From Prolixibacteraceae bacterium (GTDB lineage: Bacteria > Bacteroidota > Bacteroidia > Bacteroidales > Prolixibacteraceae), in contig SKHV01000482.1 of assembly GCA_007116765.1 (NCBI GenBank), positions 1-7,454 of the forward strand: a stretch of DNA of 7,454 nt, in the 5' to 3' direction. Below are positions 1 through 6,674 of this stretch, in pieces (the first letter of the stretch is position 1; every line of letters begins with the position of its first letter). The translations under genes were made by a program, and so were the position numbers. The notes under the pieces were generated by a model, which ran no database searches, had not been told where the DNA came from, and saw nothing but the letters and a program-made list of their open reading frames with translations.

Positions 1-381
1 ATTGAAGAGTCATGCCCAGTTTTGTTGATTCATATACGATTTACTACAAGTACACCTGGTTTTTATATTTATAGCACTTTGATTTGTAATACGTGTCAAT
101 ACCCAATCAGTAATTCATTTTTTAAGTTTTAGCATGAAATATTCGGAACTGCAAAAAACAACGGCACTTTACAGGCTATATGTGATATTGAAGTAAAAAC
201 ATGGTTTGGCGAAAATGAGGTTGTTAATAAATCTATTTAATATTGGGAATCGATACAAAAACTACAGTGTGCCTCGTGATATACCTTAATAGCTACAACA
301 CAGTATAATTTAGGCGAAGGTGAGTTTACTGCTATTCCTTATGGTATGGATCATAGAATTACTGTTGCAAAGTTAAAAAAC
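1..381 (+). pseudogene. Relic of an unrecognised gene, interrupted by three in-frame stops
   Basis: Frame 1 stays open across this stretch except for TAG at 130-132, TAA at 238-240 and TGA at 277-279. The segments between the stops read like real protein, most convincingly after 133: EIFGTAKNNGTLQAICDIE from 136, then VKTWFGENEVVNKSI before the TAA, YWESIQKLQCAS before the TGA, and YNLGEGEFTAIPYGMDHRI at about 304-360. All pieces share one frame, so this looks like a gene tail that acquired nonsense mutations without frameshifts. I do not recognise the family. Bases 1-129 are open in the same frame but less protein-like, and in such AT-rich DNA they could be open by chance. The frame also runs on through the palindrome to a stop at 460-462, but that part is low in complexity and probably not ancestral coding. 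The 5' part lies outside the window. Confidence 0.4.
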
Positions 382-382
382 T

Positions 383-430
383 TAATAATAAATACAGCAC
401 TTGTACGTACAAGTGCTGTATTTATTATTA
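383..430. terminator. Perfect 48-nt palindrome, probable bidirectional terminator
   Basis: The two 24-nt arms are exact reverse complements with no spacer, centred between 406 and 407. The GC-richer core, 395-418, has the half-site CAGCACTTGTAC. It is flanked by an A-rich arm (TAATAATAAATA) on the left and its T-rich complement on the right. As RNA from either strand this folds into a strong hairpin with AU-rich flanks, as expected for a bidirectional intrinsic terminator between the relic and deoC. The tail is TATTTATTATTA rather than a clean T-run, so an operator role is also possible. The right arm reaches within 16 bases of the candidate deoC -7 box. Confidence 0.6.
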
Positions 431-453
431 CTTTTGTTGTGATGTTATTTTTG
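421..453 (+). promoter_or_regulatory. Candidate Bacteroidota-type promoter for the deoC gene
   Basis: TATTTTTG at 446-453 matches the Bacteroidota -7 consensus TAnnTTTG at every fixed position. TTTA at 421-424 lies 21 bases upstream and is a 3-of-4 match to the -33 element TTTG. Transcription would begin near 460, giving a leader of about 25 nt before the ATG at 485. The -33 region overlaps the right arm of the palindrome at 383-430, so anything bound there could control access. AT-rich DNA yields such matches by chance. Confidence 0.4.
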
Positions 454-484
454 AATTATTAATTGAGAAAAAATACTTATTAGT

Positions 485-1198
485 ATGAACAAACAAGTTT
501 TAGAGTTGACAAAAATGATTGACCACTCAATTTTACACCCTACTTTTACCGATGAAGACCTGAAACGCGAATGCGAAATCGCCAAGAAGTACCACACTGC
601 TTCGGTTTGTGTTAAACCCTATGCGGTTAAACAAGCTGCTGAAATACTTAAAGGATCAGACGTTTTGGTGGGTTGTGTAATTGGATTTCCTGCCGGCAAC
701 AGCGCCATTAAAGTGAAAGTGTTCGAGACCGAACAAGCCATTGCCGATGGTGCTGTCGAAATAGACATGGTTATCAACATTGGTAAAGCTTTACAGGGCG
801 ATTGGGCTTACATTGAAGACGAAATTGACCAAGTGGCCAAAGCTTGTCACGCTAAAGGCGCAATTGTAAAAGTGATTTTCGAAACCGATTTCGTTACCAA
901 AACCGAAGACAAAATCAAGCTTTGCCAAATCTGCACAAAAGTAGGTGCGGATTATGTGAAAACTTCATCGGGTTACGGCTTCGTAAAACAGCCAAATGGC
1001 GATTACAACTACAAAGGAGCAACTATCGATGATCTGAAACTGATGCGCGAACATTCAGGCACAAAAGTAAAGGTGAAAGCAGCCGGTGGCGTTCGCTCTC
1101 TCGACGATTTGCTGGCCGTAAAAGAAACCGGTGCCACCCGTTCGGGAGCAACTGCAACCATAACCATGATCGAAGATGCTATGAAAAGATTTTCATAA
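485..1198 (+). CDS. deoC: Deoxyribose-phosphate aldolase (DERA)-family class I aldolase
   Basis: The predicted reaction is reversible cleavage of 2-deoxyribose-5-phosphate to glyceraldehyde-3-phosphate and acetaldehyde in the cytoplasm. The 237-residue protein is a complete TIM barrel of normal family length. Visible DERA motifs in order are IDHSILHPT near the N-terminus, SVCVKPYA, VGCVIGFPAG, EIDMVINIG with the conserved Asp at 94, KVIFETDF, GADYVKTSSGYG with the Schiff-base Lys at 159, and VKAAGGVR with the second active-site Lys at 198. Strand 8, normally a Ser-rich phosphate-binding R-x-G-[AT]-S segment, here reads RSGATAT (219-225), with Thr in place of Ser. The stretch KQPNGDYNYKGAT resembles a DERA subgroup I recall from carbohydrate-rich Bacteroidota and Planctomycetes, so a different phosphorylated aldol substrate is possible. 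The ATG at 485 puts IDHS at the usual place. The GH3 gene follows 71 bp downstream on the same strand, so co-transcription is plausible. Confidence 0.9.
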   Translation: MNKQVLELTKMIDHSILHPTFTDEDLKRECEIAKKYHTASVCVKPYAVKQAAEILKGSDVLVGCVIGFPAGNSAIKVKVFETEQAIADGAVEIDMVINIGKALQGDWAYIEDEIDQVAKACHAKGAIVKVIFETDFVTKTEDKIKLCQICTKVGADYVKTSSGYGFVKQPNGDYNYKGATIDDLKLMREHSGTKVKVKAAGGVRSLDDLLAVKETGATRSGATATITMIEDAMKRFS

Positions 1199-1269
1199 AG
1201 TTTAGCGTAAAAAAAAATGATTACGGGAATTGGTTGTTGAATAGCTGGTTCCCCAATTTTGTTTTTAAT

Positions 1270-2979
1270 ATGAAACCAGTAGATGTTAATTGGGTAGAGC
1301 AAACCCTAGCTTCAATGACCCTTGAAGAGAAAGTAGGTCAGCTGTTGATTGTAGGTTTTTGGGATTTCAAAGATACCGAAGTCGTCATTAAAAGGGTTAA
1401 CGACTATCACTTAGGAGGTATTTTTCATTTCAGCGAAAGCTATAAAGACATTGCGGCCTTTGTAGAAGCAGTTCAACCCAACTCCAAAATACCACTTTTT
1501 ATATCTAGCGACTACGAATCGGGGACAGGCTTTTACCTTAAGGAAGGAACCAGTTTTCCGCGCCCTATGGCAAGGGGGTATGCTGGCACCGAAGAATCGG
1601 AGTACGAAATCGGTAAAATGATTGCTCTTGAAGGCAAATCCTATGGCGCTAATTATACATTTAGTCCGGTGGTTGATGTAAACATCGATCCCATGTGCCC
1701 CGATGTAAACATACGTGCCTACTCCGACGATACCGATACCGTTTGCCGCTTAAGTAGGGGATATATCAAAGGTATTCAGGATCAGTGCATGTTGGCTACA
1801 GCAAAACATTTCCCGGGAAACGGAGGCACTTTTATGGATCAGCACATTAGTACGGTCATTATCGATTATGGGCGCGACGATTTAGAAAAGCTTTTTCTGA
1901 AACCCTTTCGAGAAGCCATAGCCGTAGGTGTTGGTGCCATTATGGTAGCCCACTTAGAAGTACCGGCTTTAACCACCGAGAAACACCCAAAAATAGGCCG
2001 GACGGTTCCGGCATCTATGTCGTACGAAGTAATAACTGAACTGTTAAAAAAGAAGATGGGCTTCGAAGGTATTGTAATGTCCGACGCACTCGACATGGGC
2101 GGTGTTATGGGTATGTACAACCGCGAAGAGGCCAACATTAAAGCGATTAATGCAGGTACCGACTTATTGCTTAATTTTTTTCCAATGGATTTTGAAAAGG
2201 ATTACGAATTGATACTGCGTAATGTCAATAATGGCACAATCAGCATGGAACGAATTGATGATGCTGTACGTACCATTTTAAAAGCCAAGTCGAAAATAGG
2301 GCTCGATAAAGGGGATTTTCGACCTCTGCCATTGCCTGAAATCGAACAAACTTTGGTTTCGGGAGCTAAGAACCACTTTTGCCAGGATATTGCCCAAAAG
2401 GGGCTTACTTTATTGCGCAATATCGATGGCATACTTCCTATTTTCGACATCAAAGGAAAAAATGTGACGGTATTCAGCATTTTTGGCCCCGAAAACAAAG
2501 TACTCGAAGGGCAAGGTGTTTACCCTTTAAAAGAAATTGCCAGCAAACGACTGGCTGAACGCGGTGCCAAAGTTGATCATATTGAAGTGGTTTCCGATTG
2601 GACATTTGTTGAGCTAAGGGCAATTTACGAACGTTGCAAAACATCCGACTATGTTTTCGTGAATTTTTACATTGTACCTAGTTTTGCCATTGGCACCCTT
2701 ATCCCCAATATCAATGCAGTGAGGTTGTTTTATCTGGGCATACTTACGCAAGCCAAAAACGTGGTCATTACTTCATTTGGTGACCCATGGGTAATGATCC
2801 ATTTTCACACAGCCTGCACTTACCTTTGTGCTTTCGACCAAACCATCAATACGCAGGAAGTGGCCATTAAAGCCTGGTTTGGCGAGTTGCCTGTTAAAGG
2901 TAGGATGCCGGTTGAAATGAAAAACCTGTTTAATAGGTGCGATGGTATCGACCTTGAAACTACAAACAGCTTACCATGA
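1270..2979 (+). CDS. Glycoside hydrolase family 3, beta-N-acetylglucosaminidase-like, no signal peptide
   Basis: This 569-residue protein is a two-domain GH3 enzyme expected to release terminal beta-linked sugars. The TIM barrel spans roughly residues 8-350 and opens with the typical SMTLEEKVGQLL. KHFPG (179-183) is the substrate-binding loop. DQH (190-192) matches the Asp-x-His dyad that NagZ-type GH3 enzymes use as acid/base. SDALDMGG contains the likely nucleophile Asp272. A GH3 C-terminal alpha/beta domain begins near GLTLLRN (378-384) and ends after a WFGELPVKGRMPV segment (about 536). The dyad favours N-acetyl-beta-glucosaminidase, or the related phosphorylase activity, over beta-glucosidase, but the loop is NGGTFMDQH rather than the canonical GHGDT-x-x-DSH, so specificity is uncertain. 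I chose the ATG at 1270 over the in-frame TTG at 1234, because the 12 added residues are unlike family starts and are not a signal peptide. The protein is therefore probably cytoplasmic. Its TGA directly abuts the convergent GH97 stop codon. Confidence 0.88.
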   Translation: MKPVDVNWVEQTLASMTLEEKVGQLLIVGFWDFKDTEVVIKRVNDYHLGGIFHFSESYKDIAAFVEAVQPNSKIPLFISSDYESGTGFYLKEGTSFPRPMARGYAGTEESEYEIGKMIALEGKSYGANYTFSPVVDVNIDPMCPDVNIRAYSDDTDTVCRLSRGYIKGIQDQCMLATAKHFPGNGGTFMDQHISTVIIDYGRDDLEKLFLKPFREAIAVGVGAIMVAHLEVPALTTEKHPKIGRTVPASMSYEVITELLKKKMGFEGIVMSDALDMGGVMGMYNREEANIKAINAGTDLLLNFFPMDFEKDYELILRNVNNGTISMERIDDAVRTILKAKSKIGLDKGDFRPLPLPEIEQTLVSGAKNHFCQDIAQKGLTLLRNIDGILPIFDIKGKNVTVFSIFGPENKVLEGQGVYPLKEIASKRLAERGAKVDHIEVVSDWTFVELRAIYERCKTSDYVFVNFYIVPSFAIGTLIPNINAVRLFYLGILTQAKNVVITSFGDPWVMIHFHTACTYLCAFDQTINTQEVAIKAWFGELPVKGRMPVEMKNLFNRCDGIDLETTNSLP

Positions 2980-4929
2980 TTACATTCTTGTAAGTTTTGC
3001 CGAAAACCCACCAGCAGGCAGCATATCAATATTGAATTCATCATTTCCGTTTATAGTAAAAGCATCAAAAGCAAAAATGCGCGGATGATCTCCATCTTTG
3101 ATGATTTCGACTTTATACGAAGTATTATTATCAAGGAAGGGCATTTTAAAGCTTACCGACTTCTTGTTCATTGTTCCATTTATCCCTGCAACGTAAAAAA
3201 CACTTTCTCTTTCCCGTGCCATAATCACAAATTCACCTGGATAACCGTCAATAAAGTAGGTGTCGTCCCAAACAACCGGCACATTCTTTAAGAAATCTAT
3301 AACCGGCTTTGGTTGTGCCCTATAGCTTTCGGCTCTGTCTGCAAAATGTTGTACACCACTTTCAAATATTACCGATAATGCCAGCTCGTGTGCATTGGTA
3401 GTAATGTGTTTTATTTCGGGCGTATAGTCCGAAAAAGTAACAGGGGTGTAGTCCATAGAGCCTAATACGTTACGTGTAAAAGGCAATATGGTATTTTGCC
3501 AAACTGCTTGTTCAGGATACATATGCCAGCTATAAAGTTCGGCACCACGTACCGCTTCCATAGTAATGAGATTCGGAAAAGTCCGATCCCAACCGCGTGG
3601 TATTGTGCAACCATGCGTGTTTACCCAAAGTTCGTTATCGGCAGCATCTTTAATTATATCAATGTAATATTGTATTGTTCCTTGTTTGTCGCCTTGAAAG
3701 AAATCGACTTTTATCCCACGTATGCCCATTTCCCTTATACGTTTCATTTCGGCCCTACGCACTTCGGGAATATGCATCAAATCGCGTGGTAGGGCATCCA
3801 TTACCCTGGAGTGAGGCCCGCCGCTATTATACCAGATCGATAACTCAATTCCCTTTTCAGCTGCATATTCAGCCAATTCTTCGAGGGTGCCGCCCTTCAT
3901 GTCTTGCCATTCGGCATCAACAAGCGAGTATTGCCATCCCATCTCAACCGAAAGGTCAATATGTTCTTTTAAACTGTTGAATTTCCAGCCGCCACTATGA
4001 TCGCCCCACCAATTCCACGATGAAATACCGGGCTTTATCCAATTGGTGTCGTGTATGCGGTTTTCGAGGGCAAGATGGTTGGGCAGGTTTGATTCCAAAA
4101 TAGTTCCGGGGTTATCGCCAATTATTATTATACGCCAGGGTGTCTCCCACGGCAATTTGTTTTTTGGATTGGCATTCCACATGCCATAGTTTTCCCATTC
4201 AAATGGATATTCAACGCGGTAAACCCCATCGGCACAATTGGCCGATAAATGTGAGCCGCAATAGGTACCATCAAGCCCGGTTTCGCTGATAAGCATCCAT
4301 GCACCATTCGTTTCAAAAAGAGCCGGAAACCCCCAGCCGGTTGATAACGGGGGAAGGGTTCCAATTTTCATACGTTGCATATAGCCGTATTCGTATGCCG
4401 GGCTCCAGGTATCCAGTGTATCATAGGGTTGAATCCATGCATATCCGTCAATTGGCATGGCAAACTCGGTAAGCTCTTCGAGTACTATGTGAATATTGTC
4501 CGATTTATCAGGGAAAAGGTATTTTAAACCAACTCCATCGTTAAAGACTTCAAAAATGATGTTTAAAGGCTTATTTTCTTCATTCTCGAATATGAGTTCC
4601 AGCCGGTTCGATTTTGCCTTGTTTTGAAGGCGCTTGCCTTTTATCATATTGTATTCGTGAACAATGTTGCTCTGGCTTTCTGATTTAATAAATTTGAGAT
4701 TTTCTGCAAACACAGCATCGTTCCTGATAATTCCTAGTTGCGATTGTTGAACAATTTCAATAGGCTTATTGCTTTTATGCAAATGAACGGCATAATATAA
4801 TTGTCCATTTTCCTCCTGCCATAAACTTACTTCAATATTTCCGTTGGGCGAACCGATTTGCCATTGATTATTGACTTTACATGCAGTAAACAAGATTGCA
4901 AAAAGCAGAAATAAATATATCTTTTTCAT
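2980..4929 (-). CDS. Glycoside hydrolase family 97 lipoprotein, retaining alpha-galactosidase-like
   Basis: This 649-residue GH97 (SusB-family) exo-alpha-glycosidase is probably anchored in the envelope. MKKIYLFLLFAILFTAC is a lipoprotein signal peptide with Cys17 as the lipidated residue. The GH97 N-terminal beta-sandwich covers about 20-290, starting at WQIGSPNGNIEVSLW and including the PWETPWRIIIIGD segment. The TIM barrel (about 295-545) starts near SSWNWWGDHSGG, and a small C-terminal beta domain fills 545-649. GIKVDFF places an Asp at 409, and TMEAVRGAE places a Glu at 458. They correspond in motif and approximate spacing to the nucleophile and acid/base of the retaining GH97 alpha-galactosidase from Bacteroides thetaiotaomicron; inverting SusB lacks the Asp nucleophile. 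I infer a retaining enzyme, perhaps an alpha-galactosidase, although other retaining GH97 specificities exist. Length is normal and the gene is intact. It diverges from the DUF1593 gene across 174 bp and may share control with it. Confidence 0.92.
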   Translation of the reverse strand: MKKIYLFLLFAILFTACKVNNQWQIGSPNGNIEVSLWQEENGQLYYAVHLHKSNKPIEIVQQSQLGIIRNDAVFAENLKFIKSESQSNIVHEYNMIKGKRLQNKAKSNRLELIFENEENKPLNIIFEVFNDGVGLKYLFPDKSDNIHIVLEELTEFAMPIDGYAWIQPYDTLDTWSPAYEYGYMQRMKIGTLPPLSTGWGFPALFETNGAWMLISETGLDGTYCGSHLSANCADGVYRVEYPFEWENYGMWNANPKNKLPWETPWRIIIIGDNPGTILESNLPNHLALENRIHDTNWIKPGISSWNWWGDHSGGWKFNSLKEHIDLSVEMGWQYSLVDAEWQDMKGGTLEELAEYAAEKGIELSIWYNSGGPHSRVMDALPRDLMHIPEVRRAEMKRIREMGIRGIKVDFFQGDKQGTIQYYIDIIKDAADNELWVNTHGCTIPRGWDRTFPNLITMEAVRGAELYSWHMYPEQAVWQNTILPFTRNVLGSMDYTPVTFSDYTPEIKHITTNAHELALSVIFESGVQHFADRAESYRAQPKPVIDFLKNVPVVWDDTYFIDGYPGEFVIMARERESVFYVAGINGTMNKKSVSFKMPFLDNNTSYKVEIIKDGDHPRIFAFDAFTINGNDEFNIDMLPAGGFSAKLTRM

Positions 4930-5103
4930 TTTTAAAACTATTAGGTTATTCTTTTGGAAAAATTAAAATCAAAATAATTGCATTATATTTTCATATCTAT
5001 CATGTACTTACCTGAACGCTTTGATGTACCATGATACCACAGGATAGACAAAACGACTTTTTGTGTTTTTTTCGTTGAATAGTTTTTAAATAATGAATAA
5101 TCA
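4930..5103. promoter_or_regulatory. Divergent intergenic region with an imperfect inverted repeat
   Basis: This 174-bp AT-rich spacer separates the starts of the GH97 (minus) and DUF1593 (plus) genes, so it should hold both promoters. An inverted repeat lies inside it: TATCATGTAC at 4998-5007 and GTACCATGATA at 5026-5036, fully complementary over 10 pairs apart from one bulged C, with an 18-nt spacer. It could be an operator for a dimeric regulator or a transcript hairpin. I see no confident TTTG/TAnnTTTG promoter pair on either strand; CAAAATAA at 4970-4977 (TTATTTTG on the minus strand) is one mismatch from a -7 box for GH97. Confidence 0.4.
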
Positions 5104-6579
5104 ATGGAACGAATTAATTTGATCATTAAACTTATAATAGTGCTGGTTGGGGCACTTTGTTTTTTTTCGTGCAAAAGCCAAAAGCCTGATTTAGAAAAGA
5201 AACGAGTGATAATACTAACCGATATGACCCACGACGATGGGAACTCGCTGATCAGGCTGCTTTACTATGCCCCTTATTTCGACATCGAAGCCATGATAAT
5301 AACCAACCAGTTGCCCGATTTCAATTATGACGATAAAAACCCGTGGGAAAAGGCATTGGGCATAATGGATGCATATAAAAATGAATTGCCTCAATTATTG
5401 AAACACGATGGAGGCTTCCCTTCGTACGATGAACTAATGGCCGTTACTAAAATGGGCCGGGGCGCATTGCCAATTTTGTGGCTTACTAACGACTTAGCTT
5501 TTTCGGGACAAATTGGCGACCGATATGTAGAAAGCCAATGGGACTCGATCCATTTCCACGATTGGATTGGTGAGGGGTTAACGCCGAATGGTGAGCCAAA
5601 AGATTCACCCGGAAGTGAATTCCTTCAAGAGGTATTTTTGCGCAACGACGACCGACCGATATATATTCAAGCTTGGGGTGGCACAATTACTTTTGTGCAA
5701 GCCTTATATCGTTATCGTCAGCGTTTCGGTGAAGAAAAATTCAGGGAGTTGTTACCTAAAATACACTTATATGGTATTCTATTTCAGGATATCACTTTTG
5801 AGTTCTTTGCTGGTTTCGAAGAATTAAAAGAAAAGTCATGCCCATGGTTTGGAACTGCAGTTCCAACATATGGCGAAGAGCCGGTCGATTTGGGGATGGT
5901 GCTTTTCGATGCCGGACATTTTTGGCACTACTGCTGTAGCTCCGACTCCAATTATGTGCGGCCAATTTACGAAAGCGAAGTTAAAGGGCATGGTCTCCTG
6001 TCTGACATATACGATAACGGCGGAGAAGGCGATACACCTGCTTTCCTTTATCTTTTAAGCTCGGTATTTGGTTTGAACGATCCCTCAGACCCTACACAAG
6101 GCAGTTGGGGCAGCATGTTTGAACCAATAAAAGGTATGCCCAAAGGTTATTTCCACACATGTGGTGTTGGACTTAACGAGCTTACCCGTTGGATACCCGA
6201 TGCCTCGAACAGTTTCCGTAACCGTTTGCTTTGGTCGGTAAAAGACCCCGGCGAAGTAAACAGAGAGCCTTTCGCAATTGTGAACAACAACAGTAGCAAT
6301 AAAGTTATTTACATAAATGTTAAGCCCGGTGAAACTATTACGCTCGATGCATCTCTTTCTTATGACCCCGATGGTGACGAACTTACATTTAATTGGTTTA
6401 GGTATCATGAAGCCGATTCATATCAGGGAACTCTGGATTTGAAAGATTCATCATCAGCCATTCAAGAGATTATTGTTCCAAGTGATTTAGGCAGCAATAA
6501 TATTCACCTGTTGCTAGAAGTGCGGGATAATGGAACGCCATCTCTGGTGAGGTATAGACGATTTGTACTTAAACAATAA
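5104..6579 (+). CDS. DUF1593 nucleoside-hydrolase-like / Sde182-type lipoprotein
   Basis: This 491-residue protein matches the DUF1593 family, whose namesake is the cellulose-binding Sde182 (Sde_0182) protein. The N-terminus has a hydrophobic segment ending in CFFSC, a likely lipoprotein signal with Cys23 lipidated, so it is probably envelope-anchored. The nucleoside-hydrolase-like domain runs from about 33 to 370. Its opening motif TDMTHDDGNSLIRLL (39 onward) keeps the Asp-Asp pair typical of the fold, followed by IEAMIITNQ. Later segments include YIQAWGGTITFVQAL and the downstream NGGEGDTPAFLYLL. The C-terminal part, about 388-491, is an Ig/PKD-like beta domain with ETITLDASLSYDPDGDELTFNWF, usual for the family. 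The biochemical role of the family is poorly defined; hydrolysis of an N- or O-glycosidic bond in plant or algal material is a family-level guess. The start is supported by the signal peptide, and the leader is A/T-rich without a Shine-Dalgarno sequence. It diverges from GH97 and is followed by a decayed gene. Confidence 0.88.
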   Translation: MERINLIIKLIIVLVGALCFFSCKSQKPDLEKKRVIILTDMTHDDGNSLIRLLYYAPYFDIEAMIITNQLPDFNYDDKNPWEKALGIMDAYKNELPQLLKHDGGFPSYDELMAVTKMGRGALPILWLTNDLAFSGQIGDRYVESQWDSIHFHDWIGEGLTPNGEPKDSPGSEFLQEVFLRNDDRPIYIQAWGGTITFVQALYRYRQRFGEEKFRELLPKIHLYGILFQDITFEFFAGFEELKEKSCPWFGTAVPTYGEEPVDLGMVLFDAGHFWHYCCSSDSNYVRPIYESEVKGHGLLSDIYDNGGEGDTPAFLYLLSSVFGLNDPSDPTQGSWGSMFEPIKGMPKGYFHTCGVGLNELTRWIPDASNSFRNRLLWSVKDPGEVNREPFAIVNNNSSNKVIYINVKPGETITLDASLSYDPDGDELTFNWFRYHEADSYQGTLDLKDSSSAIQEIIVPSDLGSNNIHLLLEVRDNGTPSLVRYRRFVLKQ

Positions 6580-6674
6580 AGGTAATTTATCTTACATACC
6601 TGCTACGCTTAAAAAATTATCGGCAGAGGTAGTGGGTAATTATTAATATGACCATTATGATAATGCATAAATAA

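Noticed and set aside
1228..1258. AATTGG / CCAATT inverted repeat followed by a T-rich run between deoC and GH3, as an intrinsic terminator.
   Set aside because: The stem is only 6 bp, AT-rich, with a 19-nt loop; too weak to call, though slight attenuation cannot be excluded.
1234..1269. Upstream TTG start for the GH3 protein.
   Set aside because: The 12 extra residues do not resemble GH3 N-termini or a signal peptide, and the ATG at 1270 gives a typical start.
3496..3980. Plus-strand open frames inside the GH97 gene, and similar antisense frames in deoC, GH3 and DUF1593.
   Set aside because: They lie antisense to well-supported enzymes and show no recognisable domains or start signals, so they are shadow frames.
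5060..5087. TTTG (5060-5063) and TAGTTTTT (5080-5087) as a promoter for the DUF1593 gene.
   Set aside because: The -7 box has a mismatch at its final G and the 16-nt spacing is shorter than the roughly 19-21 nt expected.
4983..5174. Minus-strand 63-codon frame in the GH97/DUF1593 spacer.
   Set aside because: It overlaps the start of the DUF1593 gene and the inverted repeat, and its product has low complexity and no family features.
6581..6674. TACCT / AGGTA hairpin after the DUF1593 stop as a terminator.
   Set aside because: The pairing is short, interrupted, and not followed by a T-run.
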